Shown piece after piece: positions 1 to 9,518 of a DNA stretch of 57,424 nucleotides. The position numbers were made by a program, and so were the translations under genes. Origin of the DNA: Deltaproteobacteria bacterium (GTDB lineage Bacteria > Desulfobacterota_B > Binatia > UBA9968). The stretch's first letter is position 1; each line of letters opens with the position of its first letter. The stretch is from NCBI GenBank assembly GCA_005879255.1, contig VBKY01000186.1:1913-59336 (forward strand), in the 5' to 3' direction. The notes under the pieces were generated by a model, which made no database searches, was not told where the DNA came from, and was given only the letters and a program-made list of their open reading frames with translations.

Positions 1-1
1 A

Positions 2-550
2 GGCTCATCGATCTATCTTAAAGGAATTAAAACAAGACCGGACTACGAAGTCCCAGGAAAAGCATGTATCGATTATCTCGTTTCACGGCCCGAGGTCGAT
101 CCGGATCGGGTCGCGTTGCTCGGCATCAGCATGGCCGGCTACTACGCGCCGCGCGTTGCGGCATTCGACAAGCGCATCAAGGCGTTGGTCGCGTGGAGCG
201 GTTGTTACAGTATTTTGGAAGATCTCTACGATTGGTGTGAGCATTTGCAGCCGGTTTGCCAAAGACTATTAGGCGGCGTCAGCCATGACGAGGCGCGGAA
301 GCAGCTCAAATCTTACACGATGGCGGGCATCGCCAAGAACATCACCTGCCCAACGCTGATCACCCATGGCTCCGAGGACCGATTGATGCGCGTCGACGGC
401 GCGAAAAAATTATTTGAAGAAATCGGCGCCAAGGATAAGACGTTGAAAATCTATGACGATCCAAATGACGGTGGCCGAATCCACTGCAGCCACGACTACT
501 GGGCGCACAACGTGCCGTACATGCTGGATTGGTTGGAGGAGAGGCTCTGA
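2..550 (+). CDS. Alpha/beta hydrolase, C-terminal part (cut by window edge)
   Basis: The reading frame is open from base 2, so the gene starts outside the window; a TTG at 116 is only an internal codon. The visible 182 residues hold a nucleophile elbow GISMAG (GxSxG), an acid loop HGSEDR and a C-terminal His in IHCSHDYW, the order of a Ser-Asp-His triad. The pattern YEVPGKACIDYLVSRPEVD before the elbow resembles the 2,6-dihydropseudooxynicotine hydrolase/FrsA-like group, which cleave C-C or ester bonds in small carbonyl compounds. The substrate is unknown. It probably belongs with the flavoprotein that follows on the same strand. Confidence 0.85.
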   Translation, partial: GSSIYLKGIKTRPDYEVPGKACIDYLVSRPEVDPDRVALLGISMAGYYAPRVAAFDKRIKALVAWSGCYSILEDLYDWCEHLQPVCQRLLGGVSHDEARKQLKSYTMAGIAKNITCPTLITHGSEDRLMRVDGAKKLFEEIGAKDKTLKIYDDPNDGGRIHCSHDYWAHNVPYMLDWLEERL

Positions 551-551
551 G

Positions 552-752
552 GAATGGAGTGTGTGGGAGCAGTGGAGTGTTGGAGTAATGGGTTCTCGGA
601 GCAACTACACCGCATCAGATTCGACGAGAACGCACGCTTACGGCGTCTTTCTTATCCGAATCCCTTTCCCCTGGACGGGGAAAGGCTAGGATAGGGGTGC
701 CGTAAAGAAATCAAATCACCCCTTCCTTTGTCCTTCCCCGTCAAGGGGAAGG
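552..752. repeat. Intergenic repeats: ACTCCA-type repeat and two hairpins
   Basis: Between the hydrolase and the flavoprotein lie a GGAGTGTTGGAGTAATGG element (about 556-592) and two hairpins. The first has arms CCTTTCCCC (663-671) and GGGGAAAGG (677-685); the second has CCTTCCCC (732-739) and GGGGAAGG (745-752). The ACTCCA element recurs in inverted orientation near 7085, 23995 and 35890. These look like small dispersed palindromic elements; the hairpins may also end transcription, although no U-run follows. Confidence 0.6.
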
Positions 753-791
753 ATTATCTTCGAGAATGAAAACGAAAAGGAGTTTTTTTGA

Positions 792-2297
792 ATGGCAACC
801 GACGGAAAGACAACTTTTTGGGACAAAGAAGTCGACGTCATCGTAGTCGGGTACGGCGCGGCCGGCGGAATCTCCGCGATCACCGCGCACGACGCCGGCG
901 CCAAAGTATTGCTGATAGAAAAAATGCCGCATCCCGGCGGAATTTCGATTCTCTCCGGCGGCGGCGTCGCATTCGCTCACAACGCTCAAGGCGCCTTTCA
1001 GTATTTGAAACGAACCTGCAACGGCACCACTCCGGACGACATTTTGCGCAAGATGGCCGAAGAGATGGTCGGCATGATCGACTGGGTAGTGGAACTCGCC
1101 AAGGTCAGCGGAACAGAGCCAGCCAAGACTGAAACCCGCGGCCACGGCACCTATCCGTTTCCCGGCACCAACGACATCGACTCGATAAAGTTGAAAGACT
1201 TTCAGGCTTACTCGGAGTTTCCCTGGGCCAAAGGATTACGCGGTGGCGCGCGGTTATTCAAAGTCGTTTACGACAATGTCAACGCGCGCAAGATCGAAGT
1301 CATGCTGTCGACGCCGGCCAAAGAATTGATCACGAGCGCTGACGGCGAAGTCATTGGGCTAATCGCCGAGCAGGACGGCAAAGCGATCCGCATTAAGGCG
1401 AGGCGAGGGGTAATCCTCGCCTGTGGTGGATACGAAAACGACGATGTCATGAAGCTGCAATATTTCCAAGCTCAGCCGGTCTATTCCGTTTATCTTGGCA
1501 ACACAGGCGACGGTGTAAAAATGGCGCAGAAAGTTGGCGCTAGCCTCTGGCACATGTGGCACTTTCACGGTGGCTACGGTTTCAAATTTCCTGAGTTGCC
1601 GTTTGCGATTCGGCATGTTTGGGCCGGACCGCGTAATGAAAACCGCAAGATGATCTGGATCGCGGTGGACAAATACGGCAAGCGCTTCATGGACGAATAC
1701 CCGCCGGCGCCGCAAGACACCGGCACGCGGGCTTTGGAATTCTATGACGCGGACATTCAGGATTATCCGCGCATCCCTTGTCATCTGATCTTCGACGAGG
1801 AAGGCAGGAAGCTCGGGCCGATCGGGATCCCGATCGTCAACGACGAGCGCTACAACGCCAGTTGGAGCGAAGATAATCTTCTCGAATTGAATAAAGGTTG
1901 GATCAAAAAAGGCAATTCACTGGAAGACATCGCGGCGCAAATCGATGTCAATCCGAAAGTTCTTCGCGAAACCGTCGACCGCTGGAACGCGCTATGCGGC
2001 GAAAGCGAAGACAAAGACCACAAGCGCCCGCCCAAAACCATGATGCCGATCAAAAACGGGCCTTTTTACGTTATGGAGGCCTGGCCAATCGTGAATAACA
2101 CCCAGGGCGGCCCGGAGCACGACGTCAAGCAGCGCGTGCTCGATCCCATGAAAAAACCGATCCCGCGTCTTTACGTTGCCGGCGAGATCAGCTCGATTTA
2201 CGGCCATCTATACTTGGAGGCAGGAAACATCACGGAGTGCTTCGTCGCAGGTAAAATTGCCGGCCAGAACGCCGCGGCGGAAACGGCTTGGGGATAA
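792..2297 (+). CDS. FAD-dependent oxidoreductase, fumarate reductase / ketosteroid dehydrogenase type
   Basis: This 501-residue protein starts at an ATG preceded by AAGGAG. A Rossmann FAD-binding motif GYGAAG spans residues 20-25, an acidic residue ends the second strand (LLIEK), and LSGGGVAFA follows, as in the FAD_binding_2 family. The C-terminus has the matching FAD segment YVAGEISSIYGHLY and EAGNITECFVAGKIAG. Members reduce or dehydrogenate C-C bonds next to a carbonyl (fumarate reductase, 3-ketosteroid-delta1-dehydrogenase). No signal peptide or heme motif is visible, so it is probably cytoplasmic. The substrate cannot be read from sequence. Confidence 0.9.
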   Translation: MATDGKTTFWDKEVDVIVVGYGAAGGISAITAHDAGAKVLLIEKMPHPGGISILSGGGVAFAHNAQGAFQYLKRTCNGTTPDDILRKMAEEMVGMIDWVVELAKVSGTEPAKTETRGHGTYPFPGTNDIDSIKLKDFQAYSEFPWAKGLRGGARLFKVVYDNVNARKIEVMLSTPAKELITSADGEVIGLIAEQDGKAIRIKARRGVILACGGYENDDVMKLQYFQAQPVYSVYLGNTGDGVKMAQKVGASLWHMWHFHGGYGFKFPELPFAIRHVWAGPRNENRKMIWIAVDKYGKRFMDEYPPAPQDTGTRALEFYDADIQDYPRIPCHLIFDEEGRKLGPIGIPIVNDERYNASWSEDNLLELNKGWIKKGNSLEDIAAQIDVNPKVLRETVDRWNALCGESEDKDHKRPPKTMMPIKNGPFYVMEAWPIVNNTQGGPEHDVKQRVLDPMKKPIPRLYVAGEISSIYGHLYLEAGNITECFVAGKIAGQNAAAETAWG

Positions 2298-2411
2298 CGA
2301 CCTGCGGTTCTGCTGCAAACGCTATCAACAAATGCGTTCGCGCAGCGAACGCTACCGAAATCACCTGCGTTTGTCAGCAGCAACCGCCGGTTAGCCCGCA
2401 ACAACGGTGAA

Positions 2412-3069
2412 CTAGAGGGTCCGGCGTCGAATCCGCACGTCGCGCTTCTGATCGACTGCATGCGAAGGAAGCTCGCCAGCGAGCTTGACCTCGTCGAGCG
2501 ACATCTTTCGCAGGATGTCCCGAACCCGAATCGTTTCTCTGGAAATGTCGGCAGACACGCGCGCCAGCCACCACTTTGCAAGGTTTCGCACTCGCGGTGG
2601 CTCATCGAAACTGAAGCCATTCTGACCGCGTGTGCCTAGGGGTTACCGACTCGATCTCGGAGGCAGACGCGAATGTGTCAGCGATCTGAACCCCGACGGT
2701 ATTCTGTTCAAACGGGTTGACAGAGTGCGCGACGTGCTTGTTTCGAAACGCCATGAGAAAGGCATGCGTTGCGATAATCTCACTCGTGCCGAGTTTGACG
2801 TCGTCTTCGGGCAATTCCTTTCTTACGCCTGACATGAAGCATCTTGCGTATGCGACTGCTGTGGCCGTGGAAAGAGCTTCCCACTCGTCGAAGTCGACCG
2901 GCGTGGTAAAGCCTACAATGTCAAAGGGCGATTTCGCGAGACCCGACCACCGCTCAATCATCCGTTCCACGTAGGCCAGGACGCGCTCAAGGTCCGCCTT
3001 CGCACCCATGAGGCTTGCGAGGCGCGCCGCTTCCGGAATCACTACGTTGTATTCGTGGATCTGCGACAT
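2412..3069 (-). pseudogene. Hypothetical protein split by a frameshift
   Basis: The frame from 3069 runs 155 residues to a stop at 2602. From about 2624 another frame on the same strand carries a plausible continuation, NGFSFDEPPRVRNLAKWW..., of about 70 residues to a TAG at 2412-2414. The joined product would be about 220 residues. The N-terminal part is soluble and helix-rich with no motif I recognise; the tail is rich in Arg and Lys. A one-base shift near 2624 is the simplest explanation. It could be a real mutation or an assembly error. Confidence 0.55.
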
Positions 3070-3422
3070 AGGTCGATTGTCGGGCTAACGTATTAAGTGA
3101 GCCGCCCCAGGCAGCGACAATTACTGGTCGGCTTATCCCGGCGACGGGATCGAACAAGAAAAGTTCAAATCGCTTGCAATATCGATCAGCTAACCCAGCT
3201 GTCAACATTAAGTTTTCTGTCATAAGCCGACCGGCACGGCGGCTTCTCTCCCTAACGATCGGCGGCCTATTTCGGCTAGCGTTCCAGTTACCACAAACGA
3301 TAGGCCGAGGCTATTAACCCTCTAGCGCCGCGCTTCAACAAATGGAACTGAATCATCATGTTGATATTGCGGCGGATGAACCGTGAAAGTGCTTGATTGT
3401 CACAAAATCGATCGCGACGTGC
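3070..3422. other. Gene-free stretch with an inverted repeat
   Basis: No convincing gene is seen. GGTCGGCTTAT at 3127-3137 is matched by its reverse complement at 3222-3232. The spacer between them holds only a short shadow frame. I considered an integron attC site but found no convincing core sites. Confidence 0.4.
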
Positions 3423-4412
3423 TTATCGCTTCGCTAATTGATCGATGAAGCCGCTGTCGTCGAGTTTCTTGAGAATCGCGTGATTAATCACCATCTCCGG
3501 TTTCACCTTGGCAACCAGCGGGTCGGATTCTGCGATGAATTCGATCATCGACGCTATGCCGGCGACATCGACGTAGGGCTTGGGCGCCATCACTTTCAAT
3601 GCCGACTGGTAGTGCTCCTCTGCTTTTTCCGTTCGATCCAGACGCAGGTACTTGGCAATCACCTGCTTCACGCGCTCTTTGTTTCTAGGATCCAAGCTGA
3701 AGCTGTTGCCCGCGACAACACCTTTCATCACTTTCTCAACGAACTCAGCGTCGGTCTTTAGCGTACGTTCTCGTACGCTGACGGTTTGTTGCGGATAGGG
3801 AATCGGCAGCTCAGTGAAATCGGCGATAATATTATTGCCGCGCTCTTTCAACGACGGCCCGAGACCGGGATTGACGATGATCGCGTCGCTGCCACCTGAC
3901 TGAAGCGACGCGACGCGTGCTCCCTGATTGCCCAATAGCAATATCGTGATCCGATCCCGACGGGGATCGAGTCCCCAGTGTTTCAGTCCGAGCAAGACCG
4001 CATGATAGGACGCGGTGCCCGCCTGCGCCGCGCCGATCCGTTTGCCTTTAAGATCTTCGGGTTTCTTGACGCCCGGCCCTCCGACGAGGACGTAGTTCAT
4101 CTTGTTGACCATGCCGGCGATCATAGTCAGATCTGAGCCTCGCGCACGCGCGCTGATCACCGGCTGACCGGACATGCCCATGATAGGAATATTGCCGGAA
4201 ATAAGCGCCTGAGCGCCGCGGGTGCCGCCCTCGATGAGAATCAAATCGGGATCGGTGCCATAACGTTTGAAGAATCCTTCTTCTTTGGCGACCCACACCG
4301 GCGTCTGATTGGCGCTGAAGGAGGAATATCCCATGAGAAACTTCTGCTGCGCGGGCGCCGGTTGCGCGGGCAAATAAACCGCGAGAATGATAAGAAGCAG
4401 AGTTCGTCTCAT
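3423..4412 (-). CDS. NMT1/TauA-type ABC transporter substrate-binding protein
   Basis: This 329-residue secreted protein has a cleavable signal peptide (residues 1 to about 21, ending APAQQ). After it, FLMGYSSFSANQTPVWVAKEEGFF matches the NMT1/THI5-like opening, in which the protein binds a small ligand in the periplasm. GGTRGAQALISGNIPIMGM and LKGKRIGAAQAGTASYHAVL are the usual ligand-cleft segments. No permease or ATPase gene is adjacent, so it either uses a transporter encoded elsewhere or has a sensor-like role. It lies upstream of the ornithine-cyclodeaminase-like pair on the opposite side of a REP-like hairpin. Confidence 0.9.
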   Translation of the reverse strand: MRRTLLLIILAVYLPAQPAPAQQKFLMGYSSFSANQTPVWVAKEEGFFKRYGTDPDLILIEGGTRGAQALISGNIPIMGMSGQPVISARARGSDLTMIAGMVNKMNYVLVGGPGVKKPEDLKGKRIGAAQAGTASYHAVLLGLKHWGLDPRRDRITILLLGNQGARVASLQSGGSDAIIVNPGLGPSLKERGNNIIADFTELPIPYPQQTVSVRERTLKTDAEFVEKVMKGVVAGNSFSLDPRNKERVKQVIAKYLRLDRTEKAEEHYQSALKVMAPKPYVDVAGIASMIEFIAESDPLVAKVKPEMVINHAILKKLDDSGFIDQLAKR

Positions 4413-4537
4413 AGATAGCGCTATGAATTCTCTTGCGTCAGAGCGAGCAGTTGCTGAAAAACAATCAGGAGTGCTTCGACATGCTCATTCTTCGGCAAGC
4501 TCGTAGAACGGAAAATTCTCAATCACTTTGACCACCG

Positions 4538-4575
4538 CACCGTTCACCCTGAGGCTCTCGAAGGGGGAACGGTAG
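4538..4575. repeat. REP-like palindrome
   Basis: ACCGTTC and AGGGGGAACGGT flank CTGAGGCTCTCGA. This is the layout of the common REP element in which a CTGAG...TCGAAGGG core is held in a GTTC/GAAC stem. Related but diverged copies appear near 28880 and 30165. Confidence 0.6.
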
Positions 4576-4613
4576 ATTTTTCCGCGACCTGCCGGCGCGA
4601 CTTCTTTTTACCA

Positions 4614-5705
4614 TTACGGATGCACGTCCTGGGTGAACCAGTCGAGCGGCACTTCGCGACCGGCGCCTTTTGCTTTGGCGGCGTCGTACACTTTCTTGCC
4701 CACCGCGGCGAATTGCGCTCCCATACCGATGTTGTTGACGAAGCCGGTAATCTGACTATCGGATTCTCGTCCTTTGACTTTGCCCGATAAAAGATCCGGC
4801 AATGTCGGCAACGACTTCCAGTCGATGGCGCGATCGGTCGGATGATCGCGCAACTTGAAGTCACTGCGTTCGAAGTGAGCGAGCGCCGACGAGGTCACGT
4901 TATTTTCGGTCGCGTGCGTGTGCAGCACTAACGGCTTGCACGTCAGCAGCGCCTCGTCATCGAATTCGTCTCGCTGCATGGCGCTGATATGAATCCCTTC
5001 CGCTAGAGCCCATTTGCCAAGAAACGGCGTGCGCGAGTTCGTGGATGTGATGATGATGTCTACTGCTTTGACGGCTTCCTGGTAGGATTCAACTGGAACA
5101 ATCTCGACACCGACGCGTTCGCTGGTCTCGCTGGCGAATTTCTCGCGATTTGCTTTCGTCGGACTGAAGACTTTGATTTTTTTGATCCGCCTTGCTTCGC
5201 ATACGGAGATCACCTGCGTGCCCGCCTGCCAGCCTGATCCGATCAACCCGACGGTCGCAGCATTTTGCCGCGCCAGATATTTCGTCGCCACGCCGTTGGC
5301 GCCGCCGACTCGAAATCGCTGTAACACGCCGTCGTTCATGATCGCGAGCAGCTCTCCATTCGCCGAGCTAAACAACATAACGATGCCCATCCAGCGATTG
5401 CCCGGCAGCATCGGCAGCTTCTCGCGGCGCATGCCGCCGCCGCTGTCGCGCCATGCGACGATATCCGACGAGAAGCGCAGCGCTGCCGTGCCGAAGTGCG
5501 GGCTGGCGCCACTCATGCTCTTTAAATAATGCGCCATCGGCCCTTCGGCGCTCTGCGCCGCCGCCGTTGGGCTGTGCACATCCGAACGGGGTGTCGTCAC
5601 GGCTGCACCTTCGCCCATTTCACGATAGAGAATCTCCAACGCCTCCATGGTGTCTTTCATGGTGAGTAGCTGGTCTACATCGTCGTTATTGAGAAACAAT
5701 GGCAT
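4614..5705 (-). CDS. Ornithine cyclodeaminase / mu-crystallin family protein
   Basis: The start at 5705 is chosen over an upstream start (5768) because GGAGT lies five bases before it and the product then begins MPLFLNNDDVDQLL, as family members do. The 363-residue protein has the dinucleotide-binding motif GLIGSGWQAG (about residues 153-162) after the region FRVGGANGVATKYLAR. The family includes ornithine cyclodeaminase, alanine dehydrogenase, ketimine reductases and lysine cyclodeaminase, all NAD(P)-linked. Which reaction applies here is not readable. A frameshifted paralogue lies immediately upstream on the same strand, so the pair arose by duplication. Confidence 0.88.
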   Translation of the reverse strand: MPLFLNNDDVDQLLTMKDTMEALEILYREMGEGAAVTTPRSDVHSPTAAAQSAEGPMAHYLKSMSGASPHFGTAALRFSSDIVAWRDSGGGMRREKLPMLPGNRWMGIVMLFSSANGELLAIMNDGVLQRFRVGGANGVATKYLARQNAATVGLIGSGWQAGTQVISVCEARRIKKIKVFSPTKANREKFASETSERVGVEIVPVESYQEAVKAVDIIITSTNSRTPFLGKWALAEGIHISAMQRDEFDDEALLTCKPLVLHTHATENNVTSSALAHFERSDFKLRDHPTDRAIDWKSLPTLPDLLSGKVKGRESDSQITGFVNNIGMGAQFAAVGKKVYDAAKAKGAGREVPLDWFTQDVHP

Positions 5706-5715
5706 GAAGACTCCA

Positions 5716-5792
5716 AATCCGTGTTCGTGACTCGTGATCGTGGTCGGCTCGGAATTCTTAACGAACACGAACCACGAACACGAGCACGGTTA
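5716..5792. repeat. Inverted CGTGTTCGTG repeats between the paralogues
   Basis: The spacer holds CGTGTTCGTG (from about 5720) and then CACGAACACG copies (about 5762-5782), which can form a long hairpin. It separates the two cyclodeaminase genes and covers the stop region of the upstream one. It looks like a small palindromic intergenic element rather than a promoter. Confidence 0.55.
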
Positions 5793-6901
5793 TTAGTCTC
5801 GGATATCCTGCAGCAACCACTCCGTTGGAATTTCTCTTCCCAGTCCTTTCGCCTTCGCCAATTCATAAACTTTGCCTGCAACGGCAAAAAACTGCGCGCC
5901 TTGAATATTACCCCGCTCCGAATAAGTGATCTGCTTTGCCGACGTGCGTCCCTTCTTCTTGCCGGTTAGAAGCTCTTCGAGAAAGACGGCACGATCTTCG
6001 GCAATCACTCCGTGGCCACGCTCCCCAACGCGTTTCATCTGGAAGTCAGCATTATCATTGGGCATGGCGGCGTAGGTAATCTGTTCGTCTGCAAGACCAA
6101 ACTCCGGCAATCCCCACGGCGCCGGCGCGTTGCCCAGACGCAAAGAAACATCAACGCGTTTCAACGTGTCCTCGTCCGGTTTTCCGCCAACGCAAGTGAC
6201 ATGTGTGCCCTCTTCCAGCCATTTGCCGAAAACGATTGGTACCGACGAATCCGTGCAGCCGGCGACAATGTGGGCGCCTCTATACGCATCTCTGGGCGTG
6301 CTAACCGGCACAACCTCCAAACCGTATTTCTCACTGACCTCTTTCGCGTACTCCTCACGATGGGCTTTTGTAGGGCTGTAAACTTTTATTTTCTTGATTT
6401 TCCTGGCTTGCAAAAATGATTTGATTCAACGTGGGAGCGCGCCATGCCTCCCGACCCGATCATCCCGACGACCTCCGCGTCTTCACGAGCCATATACTTT
6501 GTTCCAATGCCGGAATCCGCGCCCACCCTCATGTGCTGGAGGTAACCGTCATTGATCAAAGCAAGTGGTTCTCCGTTCTGAATATTGATCAACAGGATCA
6601 AACCGCAGAATCTCCCGGGGCGGACGCAGTACTTCTCCTGCGTGATCGCGCCTTGATATTCCTGTTCGTAGATAACATCCGACTTCATGCGGATAGCGAA
6701 ATAGCCGGATATGGAGCCGCCTTCCATGGTTCCCCATTGATAAATCTTCTTGGGGTCTTTAGTCGGAATCTGGATATCGATGCGCGGGCGGCAGACGGCT
6801 TCCTGTCGCGTCAGCTCGGCATAAGCCTGTTCGAGCGCCTTCATGGTAATTTCCATTGTAAGAACGCTTTGAACATCTTCGTTGTTGAGGATCAGCGTCA
6901 T
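5793..6901 (-). pseudogene. Ornithine cyclodeaminase / mu-crystallin paralogue broken by a 5-bp duplication
   Basis: The N-terminal half starts MTLILNNEDVQSVLTMEITM at 6901 and carries the NAD(P) motif VGMIGSGGMARSHVE. The C-terminal half (RKIKKIKVYSPTKAHREEY onward to the TAG at 5793) is in another frame. At the junction TGATT is tandemly repeated (6417-6421, 6422-6426). Removing one copy restores ARSHVESFLQARKIKKIK, which aligns without a gap to AGTQVISVCEARRIKKIK of the neighbouring intact paralogue. The gene is therefore inactive unless frameshifting or an assembly error is involved. The intact product would be about 365 residues. Confidence 0.85.
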
Positions 6902-7052
6902 CGTTCATTTTCCTTCCGCATGGTTACATGTGATTGAGTCGCGGCTTGCAACATGCTTCGCTGAAGCATTGGTGTACTGGAGTACTGGCAATGAAGGGCG
7001 CCCGCAGCGAACCGCGGGATATCGACAAACCTTGGTGATATTCTCCTAAAGT

Positions 7053-7104
7053 CGTTACCCCCGAATGTTTCTATCGGGGGGCCATTACTCCACCACTCCA
7101 GTTA
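7053..7104. repeat. Hairpin CCCCCGA/TCGGGGG plus ACTCCA-type repeat
   Basis: A stem CCCCCGA / TCGGGGG enclosing ATGTTTCTA lies at about 7060-7080; an almost identical element lies near 30110. It is followed by CCATTACTCCACCACTCCAG (about 7081-7100), a member of the ACTCCA repeat family. Both follow the stop of the binding-protein gene that ends at 7112 and may act as its transcription end. Confidence 0.6.
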
Positions 7105-7111
7105 TACTGAG

Positions 7112-8149
7112 TTACTTTCCCCACAGCTTCGCGAAGAAACCCTCGTCGATCAGCTCCTGAACCATACTATTATCGAAGAACTGCTCCGGCTTAGCCTGCT
7201 TGGCTTTCGGATTGTTCTTGGCGGCTTGATCCAACGTCACTTGGAATGCCTGTGCCTTCACCAGTGGGATCTTTTCCATGAAATCAAAGGCGTACTGAAT
7301 GCTTCCGTCAAGCATCCCTTGATCTTGAATCTTAGTGTACCGGGCAAAGATCGCGCGCGTTTCTTCTTTGTGCGTGTACATAAATTGAATCGACTTGCCG
7401 TACGCTCGCAGAAAACTCTTTGCCTGCGGCCGATGTTCCCTGATGAATTTTCTTGTCGTCAGGAAGCCCAAGTGCATGAAGGGGATTCCCTCCTTGGCGA
7501 GATTGGCAATCATTTTGAGCCCCGCCTGCTGCACGACGTACGCCATCGGTTGCGACATAGGCGCGGCCAAGACCGCTTTCTTCGTAAGCGCGGTGGTAAG
7601 CTCCGGCATGCCGCCGATCTGCACTAACGGAACATCTTTAATCGGCTCCAAGCCGTATTTGTTTAAGAGAATACGCATTCCGAAGTCCGTCGCGGCGCCG
7701 AAGCGGGTCACGCCGACCGCCTTTCCTTTCAAATCGCGAACGGTCTTTATTTCCGGGTGAGCCATTACATAGAACGCAACGACGTTGGTAACCGCTCCAA
7801 TGGCGATCAAATCCGCACCATTAAGACCTGCATCAACAATCACCTGGCCATTAGAAGCAGAGATCGCGAGATCGCCGGCCAGAGTCGCACGCGCGACCGT
7901 CGGTGAACTGGCGATATAGACGAAATCGATGTCCAAACCTTCCTGTTTCAGAAAACCGGCATCGTTCATCACCCAAAACGGCGAATTCAAGGCGCTGACC
8001 GCCGCCCACGCTACAACGAATTTCTCGGCGCGGGCAATTCCGCAAAAAAGTAACAGTGAGACGGCGATAACTCCGGCCCGCGTGATGAATCTTATTTCAC
8101 GGCACATTTTTGAAAACACACTGACAAACAAGTTCAGTGTCTTGAGCAT
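7112..8149 (-). CDS. NMT1/TauA-type ABC transporter substrate-binding protein
   Basis: This 345-residue protein has a long N-terminal segment before a hydrophobic stretch (AGVIAVSLLLFCGIARA) that ends in a likely cleavage site. An internal ATG (MCREIRFITRAG) may be the true start. EKFVVAWAAVSALNSPFWVMNDAGFL, SSPTVARATLAGDLAIS and DLKGKAVGVTRFGAATDFG follow the NMT1 pattern. It is transcribed away from the thiolase-like gene at 8318, with about 170 bp of shared upstream DNA between them. It has no transporter partner in the window. Ligand unknown. Confidence 0.88.
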   Translation of the reverse strand: MLKTLNLFVSVFSKMCREIRFITRAGVIAVSLLLFCGIARAEKFVVAWAAVSALNSPFWVMNDAGFLKQEGLDIDFVYIASSPTVARATLAGDLAISASNGQVIVDAGLNGADLIAIGAVTNVVAFYVMAHPEIKTVRDLKGKAVGVTRFGAATDFGMRILLNKYGLEPIKDVPLVQIGGMPELTTALTKKAVLAAPMSQPMAYVVQQAGLKMIANLAKEGIPFMHLGFLTTRKFIREHRPQAKSFLRAYGKSIQFMYTHKEETRAIFARYTKIQDQGMLDGSIQYAFDFMEKIPLVKAQAFQVTLDQAAKNNPKAKQAKPEQFFDNSMVQELIDEGFFAKLWGK

Positions 8150-8317
8150 GCCGACTCCACTTCCCGGGCCGCCGCCATTAATATTGTCATGCTAGAGCCA
8201 GGAATTTATGACAGGATGCTCTACCGATAGCCTTGGCTTCTGTCAAGGGAATTCCACAGCTTGAATATTTGCCTTGAAATAAAATTATCGCTGACCTATG
8301 GTCCACTGTAATTACCC

Positions 8318-9511
8318 ATGAGCATTCGAAACAAAGCCGCGATTGTCGGTATCGGCGAGACGCCCACGGACCGTCTTGGCTCAAAGCCGGGGGAGCCGCG
8401 CAAGTCGAGCGCGGAATATATCTCCTGGGCGATGCAGCTGGCGTTCGAAGACGCCGGTGTAAGCTTAAAAGATTTTCAAGGCCAGGGTCTCGGCGTCACC
8501 ATCCCTACCGCTTACCCTCAACCTTTCTGGCCTGAAGAGGTCGCGGAGATCCTCGGCATCACGCCAGGGTTTCTTCTGGGCGGCGCCACTGGCGGCGCGG
8601 GTGCTGTGTCGCTGCTGGGCGGGATGGCGGCGGCGATCAATTCAGGGCTGATCGACATCGCGCTCGTGATCGGCGCAGCGGCGCCCTTCTCCGAACATTT
8701 CGGCGGTGGCATCCAGCCCGGCGACATGCGCGACTGGGAAATCCCGTACGGTACCATGGGTCCGAACAGCAAGATCGCCATGGTCATGCGCCGCTACATG
8801 CACCAGTACGGCGCAACGCTCGATCATTTCGGCAAGATCGCCGTCGCCGGCCGCTATCACGCGAGCTTGAATCCGCTCGCCTATTTGCGCAAACCGATCA
8901 CCATTCAGGACTACAAGGAGTCGCGCTTGGTTGCGGACCCCGTGCGTTTGCTCGATTGTGTCATGCCGGCGAATGGCGGCAGAGCCTATATTTTGGCATC
9001 CCCTGAACGGGCCAAGACGCTGCGCAAGAAGCCCATTTATTTGAAAGGCTTTGGCGAACGGAGCAATCCATCCTACGGGCCGCGCGCCGGCTCCGATGCT
9101 CTCGTCATGGGCGTGAAAGACGCGGGCAAAGTGGCGATGGACATGGCTGGGATAAAACACAGCGACATTAATTTTTTGCAACTCTACGACGACTATATCA
9201 TCGTCGTTTACTTGCAGATCGAAGACCTCGGCTTCTGTGCTAAGGGCGATGTGAGTTTTTACGAACGAACGGATTTTACGTTCAAAGGTCAACTACCGAT
9301 CCAGACAGGCGGCGGCATGATCAACTGTGGACAGCCTTCGACCGCGGGCGGCACATTGCACATCATCGAAGCCGTGCGACAACTGCGCGATGAAGGCGGC
9401 GAGCGCCAAGTACCTAATGCGAAAACGGGACTGGTAAGCGGACTCGGTGTTCTTCCCTATGGCAAGAATCTCGGTTGCTGCGCGGTAGCTATCTTGGGAA
9501 ACGAAGCGTAA
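8318..9511 (+). CDS. Thiolase-like / lipid-transfer protein (SCP2-thiolase type)
   Basis: This 397-residue protein opens MSIRNKAAIVGIGETP, the usual N-terminus of thiolase-like proteins paired with a DUF35 partner. Around the canonical nucleophile the sequence is GGATGGAGAVSLLGGMAA, with no Cys where degradative thiolases have one. The C-terminal half has GGGMINCGQPSTAGGTLHIIEA and LGCCAVAILG. Such proteins are linked with side-chain thiolysis or retro-aldol cleavage of acyl-CoAs together with an OB-fold subunit. That partner follows seven bases downstream, so the two probably form one complex. Confidence 0.9.
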   Translation: MSIRNKAAIVGIGETPTDRLGSKPGEPRKSSAEYISWAMQLAFEDAGVSLKDFQGQGLGVTIPTAYPQPFWPEEVAEILGITPGFLLGGATGGAGAVSLLGGMAAAINSGLIDIALVIGAAAPFSEHFGGGIQPGDMRDWEIPYGTMGPNSKIAMVMRRYMHQYGATLDHFGKIAVAGRYHASLNPLAYLRKPITIQDYKESRLVADPVRLLDCVMPANGGRAYILASPERAKTLRKKPIYLKGFGERSNPSYGPRAGSDALVMGVKDAGKVAMDMAGIKHSDINFLQLYDDYIIVVYLQIEDLGFCAKGDVSFYERTDFTFKGQLPIQTGGGMINCGQPSTAGGTLHIIEAVRQLRDEGGERQVPNAKTGLVSGLGVLPYGKNLGCCAVAILGNEA

Positions 9512-9518
9512 GACAAAC

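Noticed and set aside
3127..3400. Integron attC site or cassette
   Set aside because: An 11-bp inverted repeat exists, but no convincing RYYYAAC/GTTRRRY core pair could be placed.
5706..5768. Upstream start for the intact cyclodeaminase-like gene
   Set aside because: The extra 21 residues come from the inverted-repeat DNA; the ATG at 5705 has a proper ribosome site.
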